A program made the position numbers and the translations under genes. Positions 8,353 through 16,806 of a stretch of 36,629 nt of DNA are shown one piece after another. The notes below the pieces were generated by a model. The model searched no databases. It was given only the letters and a program-made list of their open reading frames with translations, and was not told the DNA's origin. The stretch is from Senegalia massiliensis. Its GTDB lineage: Bacteria; Bacillota; Clostridia; Tissierellales; SIT17. The DNA lies in assembly GCF_009911265.1 (NCBI RefSeq), contig NZ_QXXA01000019.1:1-36629 (forward strand), read 5' to 3'. Positions within the stretch are counted from its first letter, which is position 1. Each line of letters begins with the position of its first letter.

Positions 8353-11067
8353 TTATCCTTCCCTCCTTTTATTTCTTATAGCTATTTCTTTTGATGTATA
8401 TGGAGCTGTCGCTGTAGCAATTTCTTCTCCATCAATCTCAAAAGTGGCATGAATATCGCCTGATAATACTACCTTTTCATCAGTATCATCATTATTTGTA
8501 GTTACTACATTGTATTTCTTAGAATCATTAGTAGCAGTAATCTTTGTTCCCACATCAGAACTTTCTAAATCAACTGTAGCCTTCATTTTTCTAGTCAATT
8601 TAGACATTTCACTATCTACATCACGTTGTAACTCTGGCATACCTTTTTCAATTCCTACACCAACACCTAAAGTTATGTTTTCTCCTACTTCATCTCTCAT
8701 TACACGTGAAGGTGAATGAATACCAAATTTCTTTTTTATCCAACCTGTTACATCACCAGCAAACCCACTTATTTTATCTAATATCCACCTTTTAACATTC
8801 TTGATACCATCCCATATTCCTTTAACTAAGTTTTCACCTATTTTCTTCATATTAGACCAGCTAAATTTATCTTTAATAGCTTTAATTGAGCCCTCAGCCA
8901 TTTCTCTAGCGACACTAGCTGCCTTCCATGCCATATTTTTTATTCCACTTGCTATATCACTTATCAAGTTTTTACCTATTTTATTTGAACCTCTGAAAAA
9001 ATCTTTAATACCTTCAACTACATTAAAAGCTATGCTTTTTGCAGTAGTTCCTATATTCCTTTTCATAGATAAAAGCCCATCTTTAATCTTTAAGATTACA
9101 CCTTTACCTAAATTCCACCAATTATACAAGGTAAATACATTTACTATAGCCATTATTATAGCTGGAATGTTTTTAACTAAAGTAGGTATTGAGTCTATTA
9201 AGCCCTTTATAAGTGCTACTATTATCTTTACTCCTGTTGCAATAATAGTAGGTAACATATCATATATAGCATTAGAAAATTCATTTATTATTCTAGGTAC
9301 TTCAGCTATTAGAGTAGGTAAATTGTCAATTATTCCTTGTGCTAAAGCCATTATCATTTGAAGTGCTGCATTAAGAATTAATGGTAGATTCTCTATTATT
9401 TTATCTGCTATCATTATTACAAGCTCTATTATTTTTGTCATTAAAGAAGGTATGTTTCCAGAAATACCTTCTGCTAATGCAATCATAATCTGAACTCCTG
9501 AATCTATAATAGTTGGCAAATTCTCCATTAAGGCATTTATAATTGTATCTATAGCACTAATAGCAATAGGTATCAACTCAGGTAACATTTCTGCTATTCC
9601 TGTTGCTAAATTAGCTATTAATTCTATTCCTAATACCAATACTTCAGGCAATATCTCTAAGAATGAACTTATAAATGTTTGAATTAGAGTTATTGCAGAT
9701 TCAGATATTTGTGGTAAATTTGCTCTTAAGCCTTCTAATAATGAATTTATTAGATTAACTCCTAATTCTAGTAGTTTTGGTGCACCTTCTGATAGTCTAA
9801 GTAGAATATCAGCAAGTATTTCTCCTATAACTTCTGCTGCACCTTCAAAACCATTTGGAATTTCTTCAAGATTATATCCGAACATTTCAGCACTCATGCC
9901 TGATTCTTTCATAGCTTGCTTAATGTCATCATGAGCTGTTAAAGTGCTATTTATTTTATCAATATATCCTGTAAGAGTTTCAACTACACCTTTTAAGGGA
10001 CTATCCATATCTTCATATATAGTTATTCCTAGACCCTCTAAAGCAGATTTCATTATTTCTATTTTGCCAAGTAGATTATCATTCATAGTTTCAGCCATGT
10101 CAGCAGCTGCTCCATCTGCATTTGCTATATAATTAGATAATTCATCAAATCTTTCACCACTATTTGCAAGTAAAGCATTAGCACTTTTTAAATCTACTTT
10201 ATTAAATATAGAATTTAAAACTTGAGTCTTTTCACCTTCTGTCATACCTACTAATGATTTATCTAAATCTTTAAATACATCATTTAAAGGTCTTACGTTT
10301 CCTTCTGCGTCTAAAACTTCTAGTCCTAATTCCTTCATTTTAATAGCAGCTTTATCTGTTGGGGCAGTAAGAGACAAAATAATATTTCTTAAAGCTGTTC
10401 CACCTTCTGCACCTTTTATACCATTATCAGCAAGTATTCCTAATGCTGTGTTAAGTTCTATAGTTCCACCAGCTAATACCTTAGCAGTACCACCTACAGT
10501 AAGTATAGCTTCACCAAGTTGTGAAACGCTTGTATTAGACTTCTGACTTGTCTTAGCTAGTTCATCAGTAAAACCTTCTAACTGACTCATTTCTAAACCC
10601 AACGCACTCATACTGTCAGTAACTAAATCACTAGCATATGCTAAATCTAATCCTCCAGCAGCAGCCAAATTTAAAACAGTAGGTAATGCTTTTACAGATT
10701 TTTCAGCATCATATCCAGCAAGTGCCAAATAATTTAAAGCTTCCGCTGATTGACTTGCACTAAATTGAGTGGTCTTTCCTGCATCTTTAGCAGCCTTCTC
10801 TAACATTTTAAAGGATTTATCACCTTTATTTATTTCATCTACAGTTATTCCCATAGTCGCTGCCACTTGACTCATACTAGCTTTAAAATTACTTCCAACT
10901 TTTGCAGATGCAACACCTATGCCTACTACTGCTGCTGTTGCAGCAACCATAGAAGCAGCTACTGTTTTAGCAGCAATGCCAGCAGAACTTTTTAAAGCAC
11001 TAACACCCTTTTTAAAGCCTTTTTCATCTATCCTGGTGTCAAAAATAAGAGAACCATCTTTTGCCAT
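8353..11067 (-). CDS. Tape measure protein (TP901 core family)
   Basis: This 904-residue protein sets tail length and is ejected with the DNA. Residues about 20-60 are hydrophobic and alanine-rich. Residues about 60-330 carry the TP901 core, including 'GKTTQFSASQSAEALNYLAL'. Residues 429-626 hold nine exact 22-residue hydrophobic repeats with the pattern (L/I)P-x-L-I-x(4)-I-x-A-L-x-x-G-I, with a tenth partial unit. A basic helical region and the 'FGIHSPSRVM' motif close to residue 780 follow. The length predicts a tail of roughly 130 nm at about 0.15 nm per residue. AGGTGAGAGT precedes the ATG. Confidence 0.95.
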   Translation of the reverse strand: MAKDGSLIFDTRIDEKGFKKGVSALKSSAGIAAKTVAASMVAATAAVVGIGVASAKVGSNFKASMSQVAATMGITVDEINKGDKSFKMLEKAAKDAGKTTQFSASQSAEALNYLALAGYDAEKSVKALPTVLNLAAAGGLDLAYASDLVTDSMSALGLEMSQLEGFTDELAKTSQKSNTSVSQLGEAILTVGGTAKVLAGGTIELNTALGILADNGIKGAEGGTALRNIILSLTAPTDKAAIKMKELGLEVLDAEGNVRPLNDVFKDLDKSLVGMTEGEKTQVLNSIFNKVDLKSANALLANSGERFDELSNYIANADGAAADMAETMNDNLLGKIEIMKSALEGLGITIYEDMDSPLKGVVETLTGYIDKINSTLTAHDDIKQAMKESGMSAEMFGYNLEEIPNGFEGAAEVIGEILADILLRLSEGAPKLLELGVNLINSLLEGLRANLPQISESAITLIQTFISSFLEILPEVLVLGIELIANLATGIAEMLPELIPIAISAIDTIINALMENLPTIIDSGVQIMIALAEGISGNIPSLMTKIIELVIMIADKIIENLPLILNAALQMIMALAQGIIDNLPTLIAEVPRIINEFSNAIYDMLPTIIATGVKIIVALIKGLIDSIPTLVKNIPAIIMAIVNVFTLYNWWNLGKGVILKIKDGLLSMKRNIGTTAKSIAFNVVEGIKDFFRGSNKIGKNLISDIASGIKNMAWKAASVAREMAEGSIKAIKDKFSWSNMKKIGENLVKGIWDGIKNVKRWILDKISGFAGDVTGWIKKKFGIHSPSRVMRDEVGENITLGVGVGIEKGMPELQRDVDSEMSKLTRKMKATVDLESSDVGTKITATNDSKKYNVVTTNNDDTDEKVVLSGDIHATFEIDGEEIATATAPYTSKEIAIRNKRREG
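9190..9783 (-). repeat. Nine tandem 66-bp units encoding 22-residue repeats
   Basis: Inside the tape measure gene nine consecutive units of exactly 22 codons run without insertion or deletion (residues 429-626). Most begin LP or IP, followed by x-L-I, and end with a small-residue/charged turn. The DNA units have diverged, so the repeat is visible mainly in protein. Confidence 0.85.
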
Positions 11068-11116
11068 ACTCTCACCTCGCTTTCTAGGTTTGAATAACGG
11101 CTCAATGGCTCACAAA

Positions 11117-11254
11117 TTATTCTATATTTATTTCAATTTCTTTTTTGCAATTTTTACATTTTATATATATTTTTTTGCTTTTAGCATTCTCATTATATTT
11201 TAGTATCTTCTGGTTACAATGAGGACATCTATACCATTTTTTATTATCTTTCAC
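11117..11254 (-). CDS. Zinc-ribbon microprotein, Com/Cys-rich KTR-like
   Basis: This 45-residue protein has four cysteines in two pairs, C10-x-x-C13 and C33-x-x-C36, and the pattern W-Y-R-C-P-x-C near the start. This matches a single zinc ribbon like Mu Com, a translational activator that binds mRNA, or the small cysteine-rich KTR proteins of Firmicutes. It starts with GTG at 11254, with GAGGTG seven bases upstream. It lies between the lipoprotein cargo gene and the tape measure gene, on the same strand. Its size makes it easy to miss in automatic annotation. The fold is likely; any RNA-binding role is inference. Confidence 0.75.
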   Translation of the reverse strand: MKDNKKWYRCPHCNQKILKYNENAKSKKIYIKCKNCKKEIEINIE

Positions 11255-11280
11255 ACTAAATATCACCTCATTTTTTGCAT

Positions 11281-11310
11281 AGAAAAAGCACCCTATCTAA
11301 GAGTGCTATA
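11281..11310 (-). terminator. Terminator of the lipoprotein cargo gene
   Basis: AGCAC (11287-11291) pairs with GTGCT (11303-11307), and on the minus strand the hairpin is followed by TTTTTCT. It lies 30 bases past the lipoprotein stop codon and before the zinc-ribbon gene. Confidence 0.75.
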
Positions 11311-11340
11311 TTATATCTATTAATGTTTTACAAATTTCAT

Positions 11341-11904
11341 TTATTTTATCTCGTATTCTTCTCTACCTATTTCTTCTCCAGCAATCCCTTGATTAGCTAC
11401 TAACGTCACTGGAGTTTCTAAATCATCTAATTCATAAGCAATAGAGTTTTCCACTGTGCCATCTTTTTTGATTGCTTCTGATTGAGAGTCTAAGTGATTT
11501 TCATCTGGCAATGAGCCAACTTCTAATTCATTTATTGCATTTTCATCATTATCTTGAATAGCAGTAAATACTGCAATCCATGCTGTTAAAGGATCTATCT
11601 CCTTATCAGTAAGATTTGTTGTTTCATACCAAATAGCGAATACTGGTTTTTCACCATATTCATTTCCAGCTTCTCCTACTGGTATAACTTTAGTTTCTTT
11701 AATTTTGATTTTTAGATCTTCAATTTTCACTTCGTTGTCTTTAAAGTAAACATCATTCTTGCTTTCATCTTTGTTTTCTTCTGCATCACTTTCTTGAGTA
11801 TCTACTGAAGTATCTTCTGTATCTTCATCTTTAGAGCTATCTCCACAAGCTATCAATGAAAACGTCATTAATAAAATCATGAATAATGCTAATATTTTTT
11901 TCAT
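11341..11904 (-). CDS. Secreted lipoprotein with DUF5067-like domain
   Basis: Residues 1-20 form a classic lipoprotein signal peptide with lipobox L17-I-A-C20, so the protein should be anchored outside the membrane. An acidic linker (residues 21-50) leads to a beta-rich domain resembling DUF5067, with the pattern 'PVFAIWYETTNLTDKEIDP' followed by an AIQD segment. The start at 11904 has GGAGGG five bases upstream; the frame is open from an upstream TTG without a ribosome site. The gene has its own near-consensus promoter and its own terminator inside the tail operon. This marks it as a cargo gene expressed in the lysogen. A role in blocking superinfection is possible but only inferred. Confidence 0.85.
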   Translation of the reverse strand: MKKILALFMILLMTFSLIACGDSSKDEDTEDTSVDTQESDAEENKDESKNDVYFKDNEVKIEDLKIKIKETKVIPVGEAGNEYGEKPVFAIWYETTNLTDKEIDPLTAWIAVFTAIQDNDENAINELEVGSLPDENHLDSQSEAIKKDGTVENSIAYELDDLETPVTLVANQGIAGEEIGREEYEIK

Positions 11905-11941
11905 AATATCCCTCCACAAATATATTTTATGTATCTACTTA

Positions 11942-11970
11942 AATATATCAAATAGAGGAATATTTTTCAA
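11942..11970 (-). promoter_or_regulatory. Promoter of the lipoprotein gene
   Basis: On the minus strand TTGAAA (11970-11965) and TATATT (11947-11942) are separated by exactly 17 bases. The -35 starts right after the stop codon of the tail chaperone gene. The start codon is about 37 bases past the -10. Confidence 0.7.
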
Positions 11971-12567
11971 TTAAAATATAGACGATAATACATTGTCAAA
12001 GTCATTTTCTTTTTCTTCTTGTGTCCTATTGTCAGGTAAAGCATATATCTCTTTCATTTTTCTATAATATTTTTTATCATTATCACTCATATCACTGCTT
12101 ATAGTTATAGACCTATAGCCCATAATTTTAGATATTAGATTATCATCTTTTAAGCTTTTAAACATAGCCTTGAATTTCCACCAATGAAGATGTTCTATAT
12201 CTTGCAAATCTATTCCATATTGATCTAAAAAAGCCGAATATATATATTCATCATCATGTCCAAAAGAGTATATATTATCAGCTTTTTTAGAGTTATTATT
12301 TGCATTTTCTGTATTATTAGAATTACTTATATCATCTTCTTTTCCACATTTATAAAACCAAAGTATCTTTTCAACTGCCTTATTTAAATTATCAGGAACT
12401 TCTTCATAATATAAATTCAAAGCCATTTTTAATTTTTCATCTTCTGGAATAGAATTGTCTTGCATTAGTAATTCAAACATCATACTAATTCTAAAACAAG
12501 TATTTATTTTATAATCTATTCCATCTATTTCAACTGTATCAGGAACTAAATCAATTAAAATATTCAT
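11971..12567 (-). CDS. Tail assembly chaperone, Gp15 family
   Basis: This 198-residue protein matches the bacteriophage Gp15 family, found after the major tail protein as the second tail assembly chaperone. Typical features are the 'CFRISMMFELLMQD' helix, the 'LNKAVEKILWFYKCGK' helix, an asparagine-rich linker (about 80-95), and the 'YSAFLDQYGIDLQ ... HWWKFKAMF' region. It starts two bases after the smaller chaperone gene stops, with only a weak AAGAAG site, so translation is probably coupled. No slippery site for a G/GT-type frameshift is visible. Confidence 0.88.
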   Translation of the reverse strand: MNILIDLVPDTVEIDGIDYKINTCFRISMMFELLMQDNSIPEDEKLKMALNLYYEEVPDNLNKAVEKILWFYKCGKEDDISNSNNTENANNNSKKADNIYSFGHDDEYIYSAFLDQYGIDLQDIEHLHWWKFKAMFKSLKDDNLISKIMGYRSITISSDMSDNDKKYYRKMKEIYALPDNRTQEEKENDFDNVLSSIF

Positions 12568-12569
12568 AT

Positions 12570-12959
12570 CTATTTCTTCTTATTTTTATTACTTCTTCTT
12601 TGTGCTCTATTTGGAGAATAAGCCTTAAACTTATTATCCATATCTGCTTTAACTTCTATATTAATAGAATTTATTATATTTAAAGCATCAAATAAATTTA
12701 CTTTTTTTCCTTCAAATATTTTTTTGCTAGCACTTTCACCTAATATTTTATCAATAGTATCAAGACAAAACTGTATAGTCTCTTTCAAAGCTTTAATATA
12801 ATCCTTATTTTCACCTATGTCTTCTGCCTTTTTTTGAGCTTCTTCACTAAAGTTTGAAACTTTTTCAAGCAATTCAGGATCTCCTGTATTAAGTGTAAAA
12901 ACATGTCCTGCTATATCTAATTCTAAATCACTATTTTTAAGTTCTATTTTCTTAGCCAT
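12570..12959 (-). CDS. Tail assembly chaperone (G-like)
   Basis: This 129-residue protein sits directly after the tail tube gene. Its beta-rich start ('LELDIAGHVFTLNTGD') is followed by helices, and a basic C-terminus contains the N-R-A-Q-R-R motif common to small phage tail chaperones (DUF6673-type). It should bind the tape measure during tail assembly together with the Gp15 protein. The ATG is preceded by AGGTATGTTAAATA, a usable site. Confidence 0.82.
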   Translation of the reverse strand: MAKKIELKNSDLELDIAGHVFTLNTGDPELLEKVSNFSEEAQKKAEDIGENKDYIKALKETIQFCLDTIDKILGESASKKIFEGKKVNLFDALNIINSINIEVKADMDNKFKAYSPNRAQRRSNKNKKK

Positions 12960-12975
12960 TATTTAACATACCTCC

Positions 12976-13467
12976 TTATATACCTGCTCCATCTTCAACA
13001 AATGTACAAGTTTCCCAATTATCAGTAGATGTAGCTTCACCAGTTATCTTTTGTCCTTTAACTTTAAAAGTACCTCCATAAGAATATGCTTCTAATTTAT
13101 CCCCTTCAGTTCCTGGAACTAATACAAAATCTCTCTTAGTTGCTACAAAACTATCTGCAGTAGCTCCTGGTTTACTTAAATCTACTGATAAAAGAGTTAC
13201 TATTGCATCTGCTCCAATTTTTTCACCATCTATAATATCAACTAACTTGCTATGAACTTCATCATTTTCCATCTGATCAAAATTAAACTCTACTGAAGTT
13301 GATATTGCTACTACATCAGTAGTTTCTTGGTCTAAATCTACATATTGCCTTGTATATTCTTTAGGATTTTTTGATTTAGAAAAAGCAGTAAATGCTTTCA
13401 TTCTATTAAAAGTACCAGATGTTCCTTCCATAAAACTTAATTTTTGTGACCTCTTAACTAATTTCAT
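12976..13467 (-). CDS. Major tail (tube) protein
   Basis: This 163-residue protein is the likely tail tube subunit. It is beta-rich, contains the 'EYTRQYVDLDQETTDVV' region typical of clostridial phage tube proteins, and ends with a 'GGTFKVKGQKITGEATS' strand pair. Position after the tail terminator and before the chaperones is the standard one. A strong AGGAGG lies before the ATG. Confidence 0.88.
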   Translation of the reverse strand: MKLVKRSQKLSFMEGTSGTFNRMKAFTAFSKSKNPKEYTRQYVDLDQETTDVVAISTSVEFNFDQMENDEVHSKLVDIIDGEKIGADAIVTLLSVDLSKPGATADSFVATKRDFVLVPGTEGDKLEAYSYGGTFKVKGQKITGEATSTDNWETCTFVEDGAGI

Positions 13468-13479
13468 ATTTAAAACCTC

Positions 13480-13899
13480 CTATTTATCTTCATAATATAT
13501 TAATCTACATTGAATTTGATATCTTGCTGTATCTTCTGTAGATCCAAATAAATAACCAGAGCTCATTGCTTCTATTGAGTCTGATTCTTTGTTACCTTCT
13601 AATAAAGGTAATTCTCCTAATTCTGTTTTTGTATCTAACCATTCAGAAAACTTTTCATAAAATCCACTGTTCTCTATATTCTGCAATACATCAGGGCCAT
13701 AAAACTCTCTAGATCCAAATACAAATACATATTGTTTTAGTTTTCCACCATCTACATATTGTTTTAATATAGAATCAGTAGGTATACTATCAATAGTATA
13801 TTCTGTTGCATTAGGTCCTAAAAAATCTACATTTAGTTTTGCAAATTCATCTAATAAAGGACATACTGATATAAAATCTCTTATTTTATCTATAATCAA
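13480..13899 (-). CDS. Tail terminator/minor capsid-type protein
   Basis: This 139-residue protein lies between the gp10-like joining protein and the tail tube, the place of the tail terminator. The 'RDFISVCPLLDEF' start and the 'YQIQCRLIYYEDK' end fit the Firmicute minor capsid/tail completion family. Homologues in databases are sometimes wrongly labelled as drug-resistance proteins. The start is TTG at 13899, with AAGGTG five bases upstream; the ribosome site overlaps the stop of the upstream gene. Confidence 0.75.
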   Translation of the reverse strand: MIIDKIRDFISVCPLLDEFAKLNVDFLGPNATEYTIDSIPTDSILKQYVDGGKLKQYVFVFGSREFYGPDVLQNIENSGFYEKFSEWLDTKTELGELPLLEGNKESDSIEAMSSGYLFGSTEDTARYQIQCRLIYYEDK

Positions 13900-13903
13900 T
13901 TTA

Positions 13904-14263
13904 TCACCTTCTAGCTCCAGCTATATCAATAGCTCCATTTAATATAGTTTTTTTATTATCTATTTTACTTCTTTCAAAAAAGTAAGCACCACGCAATGGA
14001 GCTCCACTAAAATTAAATTGTGGATTATAGTACATTCTTCTAGCATAAGGTGTTCTATATACTACTTCACCACTACCAATTTTAGTATTTCTTGTACCAC
14101 TTTCCTTAAGCTTTCCATCTCTAAAAGGTACATATTTATCAGTAAGCTTTAAGACTTCACTATCTACATACCTTTGTACTCTTCCCCTTGCTTCAAGTCC
14201 TCTACCTATTAAAAGTACATTTAAAGCAGCCATTTGAACTTTACTATCAAATCCTATTCCCAT
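13904..14263 (-). CDS. Head-tail joining protein, HK97 gp10/minor capsid type
   Basis: This 119-residue protein shows the family pattern 'LTDKYVPFRDGKLKESG' followed by 'VVYRTPYARRMYY', seen in minor capsid and HK97 gp10-like proteins that finish the tail neck. Its ATG overlaps the stop of the upstream gene (TAATG), giving coupled translation. A GTAGGTG site lies upstream. Confidence 0.85.
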   Translation of the reverse strand: MGIGFDSKVQMAALNVLLIGRGLEARGRVQRYVDSEVLKLTDKYVPFRDGKLKESGTRNTKIGSGEVVYRTPYARRMYYNPQFNFSGAPLRGAYFFERSKIDNKKTILNGAIDIAGARR

Positions 14264-14673
14264 TACTTAGCACCTACTTCCCAGTGTCTCATTCTTAAAC
14301 TTCCAAAATCTTTAGTATCTACAGATGTTATAGTATAAGCATCATAATTCTTATCTAATTCTGATAATTTGCCTGTTATCTCAAAATCAATATCACCTTT
14401 TACAACTCTATCACCCTCTTGAAGTGTAAAATAGTTGGATTTATCGATTAATTTTTGGAATTCTATTGGATTTTTATATGTTTTATTGGAATCAACACTA
14501 AAAGGAATAACTATCATAGCTTCATCAGCATTTTCCATACCACTTTTAATTGTATTTACTGCTTTTTTATTATCAAAGAAAACTCCTTTTAAGACTGTTC
14601 TTTGATACTTGTCTAATCTAGAAGCCTTATCAAAATACTTATTATATATAGTTATATCTGCATTTGTTCTCAT
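14263..14673 (-). CDS. Head-tail stopper-type protein (DUF6751-like minor capsid protein)
   Basis: This 136-residue protein begins MRTNADITIYNK, a pattern I associate with clostridial phage minor capsid/stopper proteins. Its position after the adaptor fits a head closure role. The ATG at 14673 is chosen: GGGGTG lies six bases upstream and the gap to the upstream stop is one base. An upstream in-frame GTG would sit inside that ribosome site. Confidence 0.75.
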   Translation of the reverse strand: MRTNADITIYNKYFDKASRLDKYQRTVLKGVFFDNKKAVNTIKSGMENADEAMIVIPFSVDSNKTYKNPIEFQKLIDKSNYFTLQEGDRVVKGDIDFEITGKLSELDKNYDAYTITSVDTKDFGSLRMRHWEVGAK

Positions 14674-14674
14674 G

Positions 14675-15004
14675 CTATACACCCCTATATAATAATCCAG
14701 TATGAGCTAGATATTTATATATAATCTTCTTTTTCTTTTTATCTACACTATCTTTCTTATCTGTATTATAAGATACAGAATAGGTTCCTACTGATTCACT
14801 TGCTATTTCTTTATCATCAGATTGCGATAATTTGTATAGATAATCTATAAGCTCACACAAAGCATATTTAACATTTATGTCACTATAATTAGATCTATTA
14901 AGTGTATAGTATTTAACCTCACTCATAGCTTGAATTAAAAGCATTGGAAATTCTTCAGAAGGTGCTTTACCTCCATATTCCATTTCATAGAATTTATAAT
15001 CCAT
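14675..15004 (-). CDS. Head-tail adaptor
   Basis: This 109-residue helical protein contains 'ASESVGTYSVSY', the turn-strand motif of phage head-tail connector (gp6/gp15-like) proteins that bind under the portal. The ATG at 15004 is chosen over the ATG three codons upstream, because AAAGGA is eight bases away from it and only adjacent to the upstream one. It starts one base past the stop of the Rho_N-like gene. Confidence 0.8.
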   Translation of the reverse strand: MDYKFYEMEYGGKAPSEEFPMLLIQAMSEVKYYTLNRSNYSDINVKYALCELIDYLYKLSQSDDKEIASESVGTYSVSYNTDKKDSVDKKKKKIIYKYLAHTGLLYRGV

Positions 15005-15005
15005 T

Positions 15006-15275
15006 TTACTCATCCTTTATTGCTTTAATTAATTCCTCTTTATTCATACTTGAGTAACCTTTTATTCCTTCTTGTTTTGCTTTATTTTTCAGTTCATCAA
15101 GTTTCATATTCTCCAGGATAACTTCCTCTGACTCAGACTCTTTTTTTCCCAAATCTTGTATAAGTTCAAATAAATCATTATTCATATCTTTTTCTTCTAT
15201 TTCTAATTCTTCACCGACTTCATATCTTTTTTCACGATAAACTGGTGTTTTTACTTTAACTAGATACATACTCAT
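15006..15275 (-). CDS. Small head-module protein with Rho_N/SAP-like C-terminus
   Basis: This 89-residue protein has an N-terminal beta region ('YLVKVKTPVYREKRYEVGEE') and a C-terminal two-helix motif of the Rho_N/HeH type ('MKLDELKNKAKQ ... MNKEELIKAI', residues about 57-88). Small proteins of this layout follow the capsid gene in many Firmicute phages. They may bind DNA or the capsid neck; the exact job is unknown. GGAGTG precedes the ATG. Confidence 0.78.
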   Translation of the reverse strand: MSMYLVKVKTPVYREKRYEVGEELEIEEKDMNNDLFELIQDLGKKESESEEVILENMKLDELKNKAKQEGIKGYSSMNKEELIKAIKDE

Positions 15276-15300
15276 AACATTTCACTCCTTATATTTAAAA

Positions 15301-15331
15301 TAAAAAGACAAGGAAATTAATCCCTGTCTTT
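15301..15331 (-). terminator. Terminator overlapping the major capsid stop codon
   Basis: On the minus strand AAAGACAGGGA pairs with TTCCTTGTCTTT (15304-15314 with 15321-15331, one mismatch), followed by TTTTATTTT. It would limit transcription past the capsid gene and so set the ratio of capsid to tail proteins. Confidence 0.75.
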
Positions 15332-16376
15332 ATTGATGTACAGTTGCAATAAACACTTCATCTATGTTTTCAAATGAAGGTAATGTAATCATTGATACTT
15401 TAGTTGATACATTCACTGGATCTGTTTCCTCAGTAGTTGTTATTGCCATACCTTTATTAACAATAGATACTTCTGCTTTATTACTAGTCATTAAGTCAGA
15501 TTCCTCAGGAGTAGTACCAAAATAAGTATTACCTAAGTTTTTATCTGGATATAGAGTGAATTTATCATCAGGGAAGAATTGTTTAGTTTCTCCACCTTCT
15601 GCATATCTTCTATTATAAACTGTGATTGTCACATTAAGTTTACTTTCTAAATATTGAACTAACATTTTATCTGTCATTATAATATTCTGTCCACCAGCTG
15701 GATTCATATCTAATTTAATCTTTTTATTATTCATTAGATAGTTCCAAACCTTCCTAGTACAGATTGCTTTAGTAGGCTCAACTCCTGTATCATCTATAAT
15801 TACATCTTTCCATCTTTGAATATCTGCTACTGGATTAGAACTCTCTAAATCACTCCACATTGCAGTAGATATTAAAGCTTCTTTATGATTTGAATTAAAT
15901 TTATAGTCATAATCATAAATAACCCCATCACTTACAGCTGATATCTTACCATCTGACAATAGCTGCATTCTCATTCTTTCTTCTTGAGCTTCAGCACCAT
16001 CTAGTAAAGTTGTAGTATCATCAAATATTTTAGTCAATATTAAATCAATGTAATCTTGATTTCCACTAGCTATTATTTTATTAAGCTCTTGTCTATCCTT
16101 CTCTTTAACTAGCATACTCTCTTTAAAGAAAGGCATTTCAGTTTGTATTTCTTGAATGCCAATTCTATCTCTTATATCTGATTTCGCATCAAATGCACTA
16201 GCTTTAAGTACAACTGGTACCCCCTTCGAACCTTTAATCCATCTTAAATCTAATCCCAGTTGTTTTTTTCTTGGGAATAATGACTGACCAAAATATTCAG
16301 TTTTGTTATCCTTAGAAGCATTGTAATATGTTCCTATTTCTTTAGCCTTTATATAATCATATATACTTAAAGTCAT
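15330..16376 (-). CDS. Major capsid protein (Phage_cap_E type, HK97 fold)
   Basis: This 348-residue protein matches the capsid E family. Features include an N-terminal 'FPRKKQLGLDLRWIKG' segment, the 'QEERMRMQLLSDGKI' helix, a 'TGVEPTKAICTRKVWNYL' helix in the P/A-domain region, and 'FGTTPEESDL' near the C-terminus. It is preceded by scaffold and decoration genes and has no protease gene beside it, as in SPP1-like heads. The ATG follows AGGAGATTGATAGATT with slightly long spacing. Confidence 0.93.
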   Translation of the reverse strand: MTLSIYDYIKAKEIGTYYNASKDNKTEYFGQSLFPRKKQLGLDLRWIKGSKGVPVVLKASAFDAKSDIRDRIGIQEIQTEMPFFKESMLVKEKDRQELNKIIASGNQDYIDLILTKIFDDTTTLLDGAEAQEERMRMQLLSDGKISAVSDGVIYDYDYKFNSNHKEALISTAMWSDLESSNPVADIQRWKDVIIDDTGVEPTKAICTRKVWNYLMNNKKIKLDMNPAGGQNIIMTDKMLVQYLESKLNVTITVYNRRYAEGGETKQFFPDDKFTLYPDKNLGNTYFGTTPEESDLMTSNKAEVSIVNKGMAITTTEETDPVNVSTKVSMITLPSFENIDEVFIATVHQ

Positions 16377-16395
16377 AATCTATCAATCTCCTTTT

Positions 16396-16794
16396 CTATA
16401 CAGTAAATGTTATTTGTTTTAATGCAGCTTTAGCATCTGCAACAGGTGCTTTTGGTAATTTGCTTAACTTAATAAAACCATGTATTACCATAGATCCTGC
16501 AGCAGGTCCATGAGTTACATCCACATCATAAAGTAATACTCCTTCAGCATCTACTCCTGCTCCTGCACTTCCAGTAGCACCACCTTGAGTATTTTTTTCT
16601 ACCACTATTTCTCCATCATTTTCTAATCTAGGTGCTATTTTACCACCTATAATAGTACCAGCAGGAACTATTTTTTTACCATCTACTAGCGATATGTTTT
16701 CATCACTAACAGTTACTGGTATTCCTACATAATGATCTAATACTCTTAATATTTCTTTATTGTTTGTATAATTATTTACTACAAATTTACTCAT
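16396..16794 (-). CDS. Head decoration protein
   Basis: This 132-residue, beta-rich protein lies between scaffold and major capsid. A glycine/alanine-rich stretch (residues 71-82) is followed by 'GVLLYDVDVTHGPA', a pattern of lambda gpD/SPP1-type decoration proteins that stabilise capsid threefold sites. AGGAGGTATAGAGT precedes the ATG. Confidence 0.75.
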   Translation of the reverse strand: MSKFVVNNYTNNKEILRVLDHYVGIPVTVSDENISLVDGKKIVPAGTIIGGKIAPRLENDGEIVVEKNTQGGATGSAGAGVDAEGVLLYDVDVTHGPAAGSMVIHGFIKLSKLPKAPVADAKAALKQITFTV

Positions 16795-16806
16795 ACTCTA
16801 TACCTC

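Noticed and set aside
8801-9361. 186-residue plus-strand open frame inside the tape measure gene
   Set aside because: It is the antisense of the hydrophobic repeats; it has no good ribosome site and the minus-strand gene is certain.
12555-12600. Possible -1 frameshift between the two tail chaperone genes, as in lambda G/GT
   Set aside because: The second gene is in the -1 frame, but a TAA lies in that frame just before the junction and no X-XXY-YYZ slippery heptamer is present. The second gene also has its own ATG two bases on.
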